Notes: generated from the sequence alone by a model not told the origin. A stretch of 64,000 nucleotides of DNA from Litoreibacter roseus (GCF_009811795.1 NZ_BLJE01000001.1:744001-808000); one strand, 5' to 3'. Counted from the stretch's first letter, positions 38,215-47,479 are shown. Numbers and translations: made by a program.

Positions 38215-39756
38215 ATGGCCGACACGATTGCACCAAAACGACGCGCGCGAGGCGGTGGCGGTGCTGCGCGGCGCGCAGAACGCACCGCGGTCCGGATCGA
38301 GTGTGCGAAATACATTGAGCGCAATATTCCGAATTTCGAGGTTCTAAATGAAGAGGCCCTACAAATAATCGAAGCCAACGCCGAGACTGTGCTCGAAGAA
38401 ATCGGCGTGGCGTTTGTCGATAATCCAGTTGCGTTAGACCGCTGGCGCGATGCGGGCGCTGAGGTCACAGGCGAACGGGTTCGGATCCCCAAAGGTTTGG
38501 CGCGGAAACTTTGCGCAACCGCGCCTAAATCGTTCACGCAACAAGCCCGTAACCCAGACCGGTCCGTCGAGATTGGTGGCCCAAATTTGGTGATTGCACC
38601 AGTCTACGGCCCGCCTTTTGTACGGGATGTGCAAGGTGGCCGCCGCTATGCGACCATGGACGACTTCAACAAGTTCGTGAAATTGGGCTACATGTCGAAA
38701 TGGCTGCACCATTCCGGTGGGACGGTCTGCGAGCCGACGGACGTTCCAGTGAACAAACGCCATCTCGATATGCTCTACGCGCATATGAGTCTGAGCGATA
38801 AGCCTTACATGGGATCGGTAACCGAGCCATCTCGCGCGCAAGACTCGGTTGATATGTCAGACATCCTCTTTGGCGGTCTTGAAGACCGTACGGTGATGAC
38901 GTCTCTCATTAACATTAACTCCCCGTTGACATTCGACGCCACGATGATGGGCGCGCTGGAGGTGTATGCCGCCGCGAATCAAGCCTGCATTGTTTCGCCG
39001 TTTATTGTCGGGGGTGCGATGGCGCCGGTTTCTGTCGCCGGTACACTGACTCAGGTTCTGGCTGAGGTTCTTGCAGGATGCGCGTACTCTCAATTGATCC
39101 GTCCCGGCGCCCCGGTCATCTTCGGCGCTTTTGTGACATCAATTGACATGAATTCTGGCGCGCCGACTTTTGGAACGCCGGAGGCCGCACATATCACCTA
39201 CGGCGCGGGGCAGCTGGCGCGCCGTCTTGGGCTGCCCTACCGCTCTGCCGGATCATTTTGCGGATCGAAACTGCCGGATGCACAGGCAGGCTACGAAACC
39301 GCCAACTCACTGAACACGGGGCTCATGGCGGGCGTGAACTTTATGCTTCATGGGTGCGGCTGGCTTGAGGGCGGGCTTGTCGCGTCATTCGAGAAATTTG
39401 TAATGGACGCAGATCAATTGGGCGTCCTTCACAAGCTTGCCCGAGGCGTCGACGTGGACGAGGAAGCACAAGCTCTTGATGCCATTCGGGAAGTTGGACC
39501 GGGCGGTCACTATCTGGGATGCGCGCACACTCAGGCGAATTTTAAGGATGCGTTCTGGCGGTCAGATGTTTTGGACTACAAACCGTTTGAGACCTGGTCT
39601 GACGAGGGCGGGCGCGACACGCAGATTATCGCCGCGGCCCGAGTCGAGAAGTTGCTGCAGGACTATATGCAACCTGCCCTTGATCCTGCGATCAACGAAG
39701 CTTTGCAGGCGTTCGTCCGGCAGCGGAAAGAAGCGGCGCCGGACGCGTTTGCTTGA
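38215..39756 (+). CDS. trimethylamine methyltransferase-family protein (non-pyrrolysine MttB homologue)
   Basis: A 513-residue corrinoid-dependent methyltransferase homologue. The frame is open throughout with no in-frame amber codon, so it lacks the pyrrolysine of true MttB. Known members of this class demethylate quaternary amines such as glycine betaine. Diagnostic segments are GGPNLVIAPVYGPPFVRDVQGG and GVNFMLHGCGWLEGGLVASFEKFV. The N-terminus is basic (KRRARGGGG). GGAGAGGG lies before the ATG. No corrinoid protein or partner methyltransferase is next to it. Quaternary amine use fits a marine organism but is inference. Confidence 0.88.
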   Translation: MADTIAPKRRARGGGGAARRAERTAVRIECAKYIERNIPNFEVLNEEALQIIEANAETVLEEIGVAFVDNPVALDRWRDAGAEVTGERVRIPKGLARKLCATAPKSFTQQARNPDRSVEIGGPNLVIAPVYGPPFVRDVQGGRRYATMDDFNKFVKLGYMSKWLHHSGGTVCEPTDVPVNKRHLDMLYAHMSLSDKPYMGSVTEPSRAQDSVDMSDILFGGLEDRTVMTSLININSPLTFDATMMGALEVYAAANQACIVSPFIVGGAMAPVSVAGTLTQVLAEVLAGCAYSQLIRPGAPVIFGAFVTSIDMNSGAPTFGTPEAAHITYGAGQLARRLGLPYRSAGSFCGSKLPDAQAGYETANSLNTGLMAGVNFMLHGCGWLEGGLVASFEKFVMDADQLGVLHKLARGVDVDEEAQALDAIREVGPGGHYLGCAHTQANFKDAFWRSDVLDYKPFETWSDEGGRDTQIIAAARVEKLLQDYMQPALDPAINEALQAFVRQRKEAAPDAFA

Positions 39757-39764
39757 GGCGCCTC

Positions 39765-40058
39765 TCAGGCGCTGCGGCGAGCTTCCGACATAAGGCGAAG
39801 CTCTGCCATCAGGGCAACCAGCACCTCAATATGGCGGGCGATTGAATAGGTCGCGCAGCCGTCTTTTCTGGTGATCTCGAAGCTTTCTTCCTTTTCAACA
39901 AGGGACTTGATCAACGCGCGGGATCCGGGGGCCGCATTACGGCCTGCGATGCGACGTAGATCACGGGTTCTGTTGTAGTCGGACAGTCCGTGACGGGCCG
40001 CGCGGACAAGCAAGCGAGGGCGTTTCAAAGTGTTCAGCGCGGCGTTCAGGTCAGTCAT
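39765..40058 (-). CDS. DUF6477-type small protein
   Basis: A 97-residue basic protein with helical content (MTDLNAALNTLKRPRLLVRAARHGLSDYNRTRDLRRIAG). I place it in the Rhodobacterales DUF6477 group from memory of this sequence pattern. GGAG lies nine bases before the ATG. It is divergent from the DUF6456 gene, and the same divergent layout is known for the gene next to gafA in Rhodobacter, where the pair is under CtrA control. Its molecular role is unknown. Confidence 0.65.
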   Translation of the reverse strand: MTDLNAALNTLKRPRLLVRAARHGLSDYNRTRDLRRIAGRNAAPGSRALIKSLVEKEESFEITRKDGCATYSIARHIEVLVALMAELRLMSEARRSA

Positions 40059-40195
40059 GTTTCAGGTCTCCAGCATCAGTTTCGACCATCAACATATCGG
40101 TGGATTCTTGCTGTTGCCGCGGACCTTGGGTCACCGAACGGCAGCTAAGAGACTGTTTATACTTTAGAAACAATTTTTCTAAAAATACTTCGTTA

Positions 40196-40203
40196 TTAAC
40201 CAT
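40196..40203. promoter_or_regulatory. CtrA-type half box TTAACCAT
   Basis: TTAACCAT is the eight-base half-site form of the alphaproteobacterial CtrA motif. It lies 60 bases before the GafA-like start, nearly the same distance as the full box before the Hint gene, and 137 bases from the divergent DUF6477 gene. Confidence 0.55.
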
Positions 40204-40263
40204 CTCGAAAGCAATGCAACCCCAAGTTGTGCAGGCTGCTTCAGACGATGGGGATCGTGTGAC

Positions 40264-41397
40264 ATGAATTTTTGCCAAAGTGATTTTTGCCAGTTTGATT
40301 TACCTGATTGGGTTCCGGAGGTGGTGCGTCGGTATTTGCGACACACCAAGGCGGGGCTCTCACTGCGTGACGTGGCCCGCCAAGAGGGTTGCCACCCCTC
40401 GACGGTTTTGCGTCAGATCCGCCGGCTCGAAGGCCAGCGGGATGATCCCTTGTTTGACGACGCACTTGAGCGCCTTGGACAGCTGTTCTGGCCCTCTTCT
40501 CAAATTGATTGCCACAAAGGATCCGACTCAATGAATGCGCATACATTTCCTCCTATCCTATCTGACGAAGAAGCTCTGGCACGCGAGGCGCGCCGCATCC
40601 TCCGTCGTCTCAGTGAAACAGGGGCAGTGCTGGCGCTGGCAGCGGATATGGACAAAGCAGTTGTGCTGCGGTCGCACTCAGACGCAGCGCCCACACGCAC
40701 GGCGGTCGTTGAGCGCGACGTCGCGCAGGCTTTCGTTGTAAAAGACTGGATCAGCTGCACCCGGTCGGGTCGGGTGGCAAGCTACCAGATTACAGCGGCT
40801 GGACGCGCGGCCCTGAAACGTTTCCTGGCTGAGGAAGAAAAGAAGCGTCGTGATCGGGCTGGCTTTGCTGAAGCCCCGGGCGTTTTCACGGCCCAGCATA
40901 TGGAATTCGGCGAGCGTGACATTCTCGATGAGAAGGGCAAGCGCCAACGCATTAGATGCAACATCGCAGAGAGCCCGCTCGCCATGCTGGCGCGCCGCAA
41001 GGGATCAGACGGAAAGCCGTTTCTGGATGTCGATCTCGTTCAAGCGGGCGAGCGGTTCCGCGAGGATTTCGAACTGGCGCAAATGGGTCCGCGGGTTGCG
41101 CAAAACTGGGATCGTTTTCTCACAAGCGGTGATCGGGGTGGTTTTGCGTCTGATGGTGGTTTGGGGCAGGGCCCGCGCGCCGCACGTGAACGTATTCTGT
41201 CTGCGCTCGACGATCTGGGACCGGGTCTTGGCGATATCATCATGCGCTGCTGCTGTTTTCTTGAAGGGCTCGAGGCCGCAGAAAAGCGCATGGGATGGTC
41301 TGCTCGATCGGGCAAGATTGTTCTACGTATTGCGCTGCAGCGTCTCCACCGGCATTATCGCGAGAAGCACGGTATGCAAAACGCAATGATCGGATGA
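40264..41397 (+). CDS. DUF6456 helix-turn-helix regulator, candidate gene transfer agent activator (GafA-like)
   Basis: A 377-residue protein. Residues about 16-56 form a helix-turn-helix (VRRYLRHTKAGLSLRDVARQEGCHPSTVLRQIRRLE). A central winged-helix-like part follows (about 95-185), and the C-terminal 75 residues (ILSALDDLGPGLGDIIMRCCCFLEGLEAAEKRMGW) are helical and sigma-region-like. This size, order and divergent DUF6477 neighbour agree with GafA, the direct activator of the Rhodobacter gene transfer agent, which binds DNA and RNA polymerase. A CtrA half box upstream fits. GGGGA precedes the ATG. No gene transfer agent structural genes are in the window. The assignment is inference from layout and motifs. 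Confidence 0.65.
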   Translation: MNFCQSDFCQFDLPDWVPEVVRRYLRHTKAGLSLRDVARQEGCHPSTVLRQIRRLEGQRDDPLFDDALERLGQLFWPSSQIDCHKGSDSMNAHTFPPILSDEEALAREARRILRRLSETGAVLALAADMDKAVVLRSHSDAAPTRTAVVERDVAQAFVVKDWISCTRSGRVASYQITAAGRAALKRFLAEEEKKRRDRAGFAEAPGVFTAQHMEFGERDILDEKGKRQRIRCNIAESPLAMLARRKGSDGKPFLDVDLVQAGERFREDFELAQMGPRVAQNWDRFLTSGDRGGFASDGGLGQGPRAARERILSALDDLGPGLGDIIMRCCCFLEGLEAAEKRMGWSARSGKIVLRIALQRLHRHYREKHGMQNAMIG

Positions 41398-41400
41398 ATT

Positions 41401-42813
41401 TTGGCCGACGCCCCAGATGCCGCTGACACAAAACGACATTACCTGGAGGTCGAGTTTGAAACGTTGCTGAGTGATCCTCAGACGTTTCAGTTTCTCGATC
41501 AAGGCGCCGTGGATGGGTTCTGGTACTGGGACCTTGAAAATCCCGAGCACGAATGGATGAGCCCGGGGTTTTGGCGGGCACTTGGATTTGATCCTGAGAA
41601 ACGGAAACATCTGGCTTCCGAATGGCAGGATTTGATTTACCCGGAAGACGGCGCAGCGGCGCTCAAGAATTTTGAGCGTCACTGCGCTGATCCCTCGTAC
41701 CCCTACGATCAGTTGGTGCGCTACAAAACCAGTGACGGCGGTACCGTGACGATCCGATGTCGCGGGAAGGCGATGCGGGAAAACGGTGTCCCGAAACGTA
41801 TGCTGGGCGCGCATACAATCGTCCATGACACCCGGTCCCACGCGTTGGACCGGCAACTCAGTCAGTTGGTTGATATGTCGGGGGATGCAATTCTAGCCTG
41901 GAGCTTGCAAAAGGGTGTTGTGCGCTGGAACCGCGGCGCCACTCAACTCTACAAGACCGAAGAGGCCGAGGCGCTTGGGCGCAATCCGAATGAGCTGACC
42001 CAAGCAGAATTCGGCGAAGACTGGGCCACTGTCCAAGCGCAAGTCATGGCGGGGCAGGAGTGGGTCGGCGATGTCCAGCGGATCTCAAAAGACGGGGGGC
42101 TCGTTATCACTTCAACGCGGATCCATCGGGTCCATGTCGGAACTGATGAAACGCTGTTCTTCCAGATTGATCGCGACATCACCGCACGTCACATGGCGGA
42201 CATGAAAGAGCGGCAGCTTACGCGCGAATTGCATCATCGTGTAAAAAACCTCTTTTCGGTCATCCAAAGCCTCGTCCGGATGAGCGCGCAGTACGAAAAT
42301 GACGCCCCAGCGCTGGCTGCGAAAATACGCAACAGGATCAAAGCGCTTGCCATTTCCCATGTGACCGGCATGGAAAAGGATGCGGAAACCAACCTTGATT
42401 TGCGCCGTATGGTCGACGCCATCACAAGACCTCACAGACCTCATGAAACCGCTCTGTCGCTGTCCGGCCCGACCGTGACCGTTCCCAAACGCGCAGCCAC
42501 GCCACTAGGGATGATCCTGCACGAACTGGCCATCAACGCTTTAGAGCATGGCGCTTGGTCAGAGGAGGACGGGCGCACAGATGTGTCTTGGCAATTGTTG
42601 GAAAACGGGACTGAGCCTCAACACCTCGAATTCGTTTGGAAAGAGCAAAGAGGCGACGGCAGTGCCCGCGCAGAACAAGGAAATGTTGACCGATTTGGAA
42701 CGAAATTGATGACAATCTCGGTTGCACAGCTTAACGGAAGACTGGAGCGGGAGTGGCGCGACGGCGCACTTTCACTTCGGCTCGACTTTTCAATTGAGGA
42801 GGTCGCTGCGTAA
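41401..42813 (+). CDS. PAS-PAS sensor histidine kinase, HWE/HisKA_2 type
   Basis: A 470-residue kinase without membrane segments. Two PAS-like domains cover about residues 20-150 and 155-265. The phosphorylation motif ELHHRVKNLFSVIQSL near residue 278 and a catalytic domain with LHELAINALEHGAWS (N box) mark the HWE/HisKA_2 group, often linked to general stress or light responses. The start is a TTG at 41401, three bases after the GafA-like stop; no in-frame ATG lies nearby, and GGA is just upstream. A receiver gene follows after 17 bases, so kinase and receiver are a probable pair. Confidence 0.85.
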   Translation: MADAPDAADTKRHYLEVEFETLLSDPQTFQFLDQGAVDGFWYWDLENPEHEWMSPGFWRALGFDPEKRKHLASEWQDLIYPEDGAAALKNFERHCADPSYPYDQLVRYKTSDGGTVTIRCRGKAMRENGVPKRMLGAHTIVHDTRSHALDRQLSQLVDMSGDAILAWSLQKGVVRWNRGATQLYKTEEAEALGRNPNELTQAEFGEDWATVQAQVMAGQEWVGDVQRISKDGGLVITSTRIHRVHVGTDETLFFQIDRDITARHMADMKERQLTRELHHRVKNLFSVIQSLVRMSAQYENDAPALAAKIRNRIKALAISHVTGMEKDAETNLDLRRMVDAITRPHRPHETALSLSGPTVTVPKRAATPLGMILHELAINALEHGAWSEEDGRTDVSWQLLENGTEPQHLEFVWKEQRGDGSARAEQGNVDRFGTKLMTISVAQLNGRLEREWRDGALSLRLDFSIEEVAA

Positions 42814-42830
42814 AAGCGATCATTTGTATT

Positions 42831-43328
42831 ATGACAGACCACTCTTCGAGAGACTACGTTTCAGAAAATTGCAATGGAACGATTCCGGTTTGTTTTTCTG
42901 ACGCACACAATATTGATGGTCACCGATACAATCCCGAACGGTTTGACGAGGATCTGAGTGATCGCCTGTCAGGTCGGTCGGTTTTGGTTGTCGAAGATGA
43001 GGCACTGGTTGCCTATGAGCTGGAACTCGAACTTGTGGATTGCCGTGCAATTCCAGTGGGGCCGGCCACGACCGTTTCCGTCGCCATGGAACTGGCTGAG
43101 ACGAAAGAGATAGACGCCGCAATTTTGGACATCGATCTGAATGGCCGGGACGTCTATCCACTCGCCGACAAGCTTCGGGCGCGTGGGGTTCCATTTGTGT
43201 TTCACACAGGCCACGGCACGCTGATTGATCTTGAAGATACTTATCCGGGCATCCCTGTGTGTATCAAACCATGCGGTGCGGACGACGTTCTGGGAAGTCT
43301 CGCCAGCGTCATGCGACGCTCTCAGTAG
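42831..43328 (+). CDS. single-domain response regulator
   Basis: A 165-residue protein. The first 45 residues are unstructured-looking; the receiver domain begins at GRSVLVVEDEALVAYELE with the acidic pair (ED), the phosphoacceptor Asp in AAILDIDLNGRDVYPL, Thr in FHTGHG and Lys in CIKPCG. There is no output domain. This CheY-like/HWE-associated type often acts as a phosphate sink or relay for HWE kinases. It follows the kinase gene by 17 bases. Confidence 0.88.
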   Translation: MTDHSSRDYVSENCNGTIPVCFSDAHNIDGHRYNPERFDEDLSDRLSGRSVLVVEDEALVAYELELELVDCRAIPVGPATTVSVAMELAETKEIDAAILDIDLNGRDVYPLADKLRARGVPFVFHTGHGTLIDLEDTYPGIPVCIKPCGADDVLGSLASVMRRSQ

Positions 43329-43379
43329 CGCTAGACACCAGAACCTCCTAGGTTCGGCCATTCCTCAGTCACTCATCCA

Positions 43380-43387
43380 TTAACCAT
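43380..43387. promoter_or_regulatory. CtrA-type half box TTAACCAT
   Basis: A second exact TTAACCAT, 178 bases before the CAP-domain gene and about 50 bases after the receiver stop. The rest of the 237-base gap holds no gene I can support. Confidence 0.4.
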
Positions 43388-43565
43388 AGTAGACGCTGGA
43401 GAACGCTTTCTGCGGCTTGGGTCCGCGCGATGCTGCCGGTCCGAAGCCGGCTATTGCGCATCCTTTTGCTGGCATGTGCTTCGCCGAGATACCGGGGTTC
43501 GCAGGTCATCCCCTGTCCTCTAGGCAGCGCCTCACGTTTCATACCACAAACCTCTGAGAGGCAAT

Positions 43566-44366
43566 ATGTCGACAGCAGACGAATACGAACGCCAAATGCT
43601 CGAGTTGATCAACGAAGAGCGGGCCGAAGCGGGTGTCGATCCGCTTCAGCTTGAGCGGGATTTGAACACCTCGAGCGAGGATCACAGTCAGTGGATGCTC
43701 GACGAGGACGTGTTTTCCCACACCGGCCAGGGAGGATCGAGCGCAGGTGACCGGATCCAAGAAGCCGACTTCGAATTGTCAGGCAGCTGGTCCTGGGGCG
43801 AGAATATCGCATGGCAAAGCGAGCGCGGCGCGGAAGGTATCTCTGATGATGTGGAAGATCTGCACGAGGCCCTCATGGACAGCCCCGACCACCGTGAAAA
43901 CATCCTGAACCCCGATTTCGACTATATCGGACTTGGCATCGAAACCGGCGAATTTGACGGCTACGACGCGGTGATGGTGACCCAAAACTTCGGATCGACG
44001 GATGCGGATGTTGATTTGGACACGGCGACCGATCCGGTATCGGAGGACGCGTCGCCCGTGCTTGTGGCCGACACACCACCGGCGGCGGACCCAGCCTCGC
44101 CACCTTTGGTAGAAACCCCGCCGGAGCAGGAAGATCCGCCCGCCGACCAACCCATGACCTTTGCCGACTTGCTTGAACTGCTTGGATTTACCGTCACGAC
44201 CACCGAAACCGATTTTGTATTTGAGCCTATTGAACCTGATGACTTAGTTGCGGACGTCGATGTGCAGCCGAATTCTTCGTCCGACCTGGACCGCGACTTA
44301 CCGGACACGGTCGATGTGCCGTTTGAGGATTTCTTCTTTCAGGATTTCTTCGACTTCGCCGCATAA
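43566..44366 (+). CDS. CAP/SCP-domain protein with acidic C-terminal extension
   Basis: A 266-residue protein. Residues about 8-140 form a CAP (PR-1/SCP) domain, with MLELINEERAEAGVDPLQLERDL, the His in FSHTG, GENIAW and SPDHRENILNPDFDYIGLG. The rest is a Pro/Asp/Glu-rich linker and an extremely acidic tail ending DVPFEDFFFQDFFDFAA. There is no signal peptide; an aromatic-plus-acidic C-terminus of this kind suits type I (RTX-like) secretion, which is inference. GAGAGG precedes the start. A CtrA half box lies upstream and a hairpin terminator downstream. Function of bacterial CAP proteins is poorly defined. Confidence 0.82.
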   Translation: MSTADEYERQMLELINEERAEAGVDPLQLERDLNTSSEDHSQWMLDEDVFSHTGQGGSSAGDRIQEADFELSGSWSWGENIAWQSERGAEGISDDVEDLHEALMDSPDHRENILNPDFDYIGLGIETGEFDGYDAVMVTQNFGSTDADVDLDTATDPVSEDASPVLVADTPPAADPASPPLVETPPEQEDPPADQPMTFADLLELLGFTVTTTETDFVFEPIEPDDLVADVDVQPNSSSDLDRDLPDTVDVPFEDFFFQDFFDFAA

Positions 44367-44372
44367 TTCATC

Positions 44373-44411
44373 CCAACGGCGCGGATGTAACGCCGTGCCG
44401 TTGGACTTTTG
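44373..44411 (+). terminator. hairpin, probable terminator of the CAP gene
   Basis: CCAACGGC (44373-44380) pairs with GCCGTTGG (44397-44404) seven bases after the stop codon. Only four T follow after AC, so the terminator is weaker than others here. Confidence 0.6.
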
Positions 44412-44463
44412 CGCGAAGGCTGCCTAGGTAAAGACAACGCGAACTGAACAGCGATGTTGTCCC

Positions 44464-45420
44464 ATGCCACGCGATCTCAAAATTCCAAGCCAGCGCCATC
44501 CTGAAAAGGCGGCAAAACCGGATAAGGCGCAGCCGAAAAAGCCGAATTGGATCCGGGTAAAAGCTCCTGTCGGTGAGGGCTACAAAGCGACCCGCGATAT
44601 CATGCGCGAGCATAAGCTGGTGACCGTCTGCGAAGAGGCGGGATGTCCGAATGTGGGAGAGTGCTGGAATCAGGGCCACGCGACCATGATGATCATGGGC
44701 GAGGTTTGTACCCGCGCCTGCACCTTCTGCAATATCGCGACGGGCAAGCCACCCGAAGCGCTGGATGTGTTCGAGCCCGGGCGCGTCGCGGATGCAGTTT
44801 CAAAGCTTGGCCTGAACCACGTGGTCATCACCAGCGTTGACCGCGATGACATCGAAGACGGCGGGGCGGAGCATTTCGCACAGACCATCCGCGCGATCCG
44901 CCGGAAATCCCCCAATACGACCATCGAAATTCTCACGCCTGATTTTATCAGAGCGGACCCTTCGGTGCTGGAGGCGGTCGTTGCTGCAAAACCGGATGTG
45001 TTCAATCACAACCTCGAAACGGTGCCGGGGCTTTATCCCGAGGTGCGGCCAGGTGCGCGATACTTCCATTCCCTGCGTCTGCTTCAACGGGTCAAGGAAC
45101 TTGACCCAACGATGTTCACCAAGTCCGGCATCATGGTTGGGCTGGGCGAAGACCGTCAATCGGTCATTCAGGTCATGGAAGACATGCGCGCCGCTGATAT
45201 CGATTTCCTGACAATCGGACAGTACCTGCAGCCTACGCCAAAACACCATGCAGTGGATCGCTTCGTTACCCCGGAGGAGTTCGCGAGCTATGAGAAAGCA
45301 GCTTACGGCAAAGGTTTTCTGATGGTGTCCGCAACGCCGCTCACGCGGTCGAGCTATCATGCAGGCGACGATTTCGCGAAACTGCAAGCGGCACGGATTG
45401 CAAAGCTGGCGAAGGCCTGA
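44464..45420 (+). CDS. lipA: lipoyl synthase
   Basis: A 318-residue radical-SAM enzyme that inserts two sulphurs into octanoyl groups on lipoate-dependent enzymes. The auxiliary cluster cysteines are in [12 protein letters not shown], and the radical-SAM CxxxCxxC is in [13 protein letters not shown]. The sequence VITSVDRDD and the ending [18 protein letters not shown] are typical. Length is normal. It ends three bases before the convergent permease gene. Confidence 0.97.
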   Translation: MPRDLKIPSQRHPEKAAKPDKAQPKKPNWIRVKAPVGEGYKATRDIMREHKLVTVCEEAGCPNVGECWNQGHATMMIMGEVCTRACTFCNIATGKPPEALDVFEPGRVADAVSKLGLNHVVITSVDRDDIEDGGAEHFAQTIRAIRRKSPNTTIEILTPDFIRADPSVLEAVVAAKPDVFNHNLETVPGLYPEVRPGARYFHSLRLLQRVKELDPTMFTKSGIMVGLGEDRQSVIQVMEDMRAADIDFLTIGQYLQPTPKHHAVDRFVTPEEFASYEKAAYGKGFLMVSATPLTRSSYHAGDDFAKLQAARIAKLAKA

Positions 45421-45423
45421 GGC

Positions 45424-46347
45424 TTACTTCACTGCACCTGCAGCCATGCCCTTGATGATATACTTCTCAAGAAAAACGGCCACCACGATAAGCGGCAGAA
45501 TCGCCGCTGTAGACAGGGCGGCCATGGACCACCAGTTGATCCCTTGCGAACCGGTTTGGGAGGCGACCATCACAGGCAAGGTCTTGGCGTCCGTCGAGGT
45601 CAGGAGCGCCGCGAAGAAGTATTCATTCCAGCATAACACCAGCGAGAGGATGAAGGCCGCGACCATGCCGGGCAGAGCAATGGGCAGAACGATCTGCATG
45701 AACGCACCCCAGATGCCCAAACCGTCGACCAGTGCGGCTTCCTCCAACTCGACCGGGATGCCTTGGAACTGGTCCCGCATGATCCAAATGACGATCGGCA
45801 GGACCATCAAGGTATAGAGCAAAATCAAACCGATCCGCGTGTCCAGCAGTGCCATCGATTTGTAGAGTACCAAAAAGGGCAGGGCGAGGACAACGGGTGG
45901 CAAAATCATCTGGCTGAGGAAAAAGAACGAGATGTCCGAATTCCGCATGAAGCCGAACCGATAGCTGAACCGGGACAGGCCATAGGCGGCAAGGCTGCCC
46001 AGAACAACCGCAAGCGCGGATGCGCTGATGGCGACTATGGCGCTGTTCCAGAAGCGTTTCAGAAACTCTTCCCGGACTGTCGAAGTTTCGCCGATCAGAT
46101 CGGGGGACAGTCCCAAGCTTTCCCAGCCCCGCCACTTTGGCGTGTAGTCCACCCACGGCACCATGTTGCCCTGCATAACGTCGGGCGCCAGTTTGAACGA
46201 TGTGGTGAGTGTCCAGTAAATCGGGAAGATACAGATGACGGACCATAGGATCAGCGCGCCATAAATTGCGATGCGACTGCTCCACCACTTAAACTGGGGG
46301 GCTGTGGTGGCGTCTGTGTCTTTGAAAATTTCAGTCGTGGCGGTCAT
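45424..46347 (-). CDS. carbohydrate ABC transporter permease (MalG/UgpE type)
   Basis: A 307-residue inner membrane permease with six helices. The EAA loop that docks the ATPase is ELEEAALVDGLGIWGAFMQIVLPIALPG. The ending EKYIIKGMAAGAVK is the usual MalG-type C-terminus. It overlaps the upstream permease by four bases (46344-46347). The ATPase and binding protein are not adjacent; the best candidates are at 55575 and 53685. Confidence 0.92.
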   Translation of the reverse strand: MTATTEIFKDTDATTAPQFKWWSSRIAIYGALILWSVICIFPIYWTLTTSFKLAPDVMQGNMVPWVDYTPKWRGWESLGLSPDLIGETSTVREEFLKRFWNSAIVAISASALAVVLGSLAAYGLSRFSYRFGFMRNSDISFFFLSQMILPPVVLALPFLVLYKSMALLDTRIGLILLYTLMVLPIVIWIMRDQFQGIPVELEEAALVDGLGIWGAFMQIVLPIALPGMVAAFILSLVLCWNEYFFAALLTSTDAKTLPVMVASQTGSQGINWWSMAALSTAAILPLIVVAVFLEKYIIKGMAAGAVK

Positions 46348-47450
46348 GCGGGCCGCTCCATGAAACGGGACACGGCTTTCAACAGCACCGTGATGAATAG
46401 GATGATGAGCACAAGATAGACCATGGCAAGAAGGGTCCCATAGCCCACATTGGATCGGTCGCGGTACTCTCGGAAGATGAAGCTGGTAACGCTGTCCGTT
46501 GCACCGCCGGGACCGCCGGAGGTGACGTTGATGATGATATCAGCGAGTTTCAGTTTGAAGATGATGCGGATCACAATCGCGGTGACCGAGACCGGAAGCA
46601 TCAGGGGGAATATCACTTCCTTGAAGCTTTGCCACCCGGTTGCGCCATCGACCTTTGACGCCTCGATCACTTCTTTGGGTAGGGCCTGCAAACCGGCCAG
46701 CAGCATGATCATCATAAAGGGGATAAAGGTCCATGCATCCATCGCCATTATCATGAAACGCGCCATCTCTGGCGTGCCGAAAAAGCTGGGGCTGTCCCAG
46801 CCAAGCTCCCGCGCAAGCCGGGCGAGCGGACCGAACCGGACCTCCATCATCGACTTGCCGATCATCCACGACACGGCCACGGGCGACAACATCAGCGGCA
46901 GCAGAAACACCACGCGGAAGAACTTGCGTGCGCGGATCTGAGCGTTGAGCAAAAGGGCCAGCCCAAAGGCGATGACGTACTCCACGCTGACAGCCAGTAC
47001 GTAATACACCATATTTTTCAAGGCGTTCCAGTAGAAGCTGTCGTTCCACATTTGCCGCATATTGTCCCAACCGTTGGGCTGTGCGCCGTCTTGGGAGGCA
47101 AGGTTCCAGTCGGTGAATGAGATGTAAAGACCGAAGAGCAGCGGGAATACGACGAGGCTGACGACGAACAGCACGGCCGGTAGAACGAAGAGCGTCCGCT
47201 TGCCCGCCTCGCCCCGTGTGATCACCTGCGCGGCACAAAGTGCGGTCGCCCAGACGAGGTAGGCGTAAAGGACAGGGCGCCATGTTTCGAACCCAAGCGC
47301 GATCCGCCCCCCTTCGTGTGCCGCTTGCAACAAGGCAAGCACGGCGAAAAGGCCCGCCGAGATCCAGACCATCAGTCGGCCCACCTGCTTGCGGCTGGCA
47401 GAAATGTGGTCGGATGTGACGGTATGGAGAAGATCGCCCTCGGTGCTCAT
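46344..47450 (-). CDS. carbohydrate ABC transporter permease (MalF/UgpA type)
   Basis: A 368-residue permease with eight predicted helices, two more at the N-terminus than the minimum. The EAA loop is LPKEVIEASKVDGATGWQSFKEVIFPLMLP. It pairs with the MalG-type gene downstream. Its upstream region (47451-47568) holds a perfect 12-bp palindrome and four phased TCCGA repeats, indicating control by a dedicated regulator. Confidence 0.92.
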   Translation of the reverse strand: MSTEGDLLHTVTSDHISASRKQVGRLMVWISAGLFAVLALLQAAHEGGRIALGFETWRPVLYAYLVWATALCAAQVITRGEAGKRTLFVLPAVLFVVSLVVFPLLFGLYISFTDWNLASQDGAQPNGWDNMRQMWNDSFYWNALKNMVYYVLAVSVEYVIAFGLALLLNAQIRARKFFRVVFLLPLMLSPVAVSWMIGKSMMEVRFGPLARLARELGWDSPSFFGTPEMARFMIMAMDAWTFIPFMMIMLLAGLQALPKEVIEASKVDGATGWQSFKEVIFPLMLPVSVTAIVIRIIFKLKLADIIINVTSGGPGGATDSVTSFIFREYRDRSNVGYGTLLAMVYLVLIILFITVLLKAVSRFMERPA

Positions 47451-47467
47451 TCCGCGACGTTAACCAC

Positions 47468-47479
47468 GGTTCGCGAACC
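47468..47479. promoter_or_regulatory. perfect palindrome GGTTCGCGAACC
   Basis: A 12-base perfect palindrome with a central CG, 17 bases upstream of the permease start. CG-centred palindromes of this size suit LacI-family sugar regulators. No LacI gene is in the window. Confidence 0.45.

Noticed and set aside
40051-40278. 75-codon minus-strand frame between the DUF6477 gene and the GafA-like gene
   Set aside because: It overlaps the DUF6477 start in another frame, spans the CtrA half box and has no ribosome-binding site.
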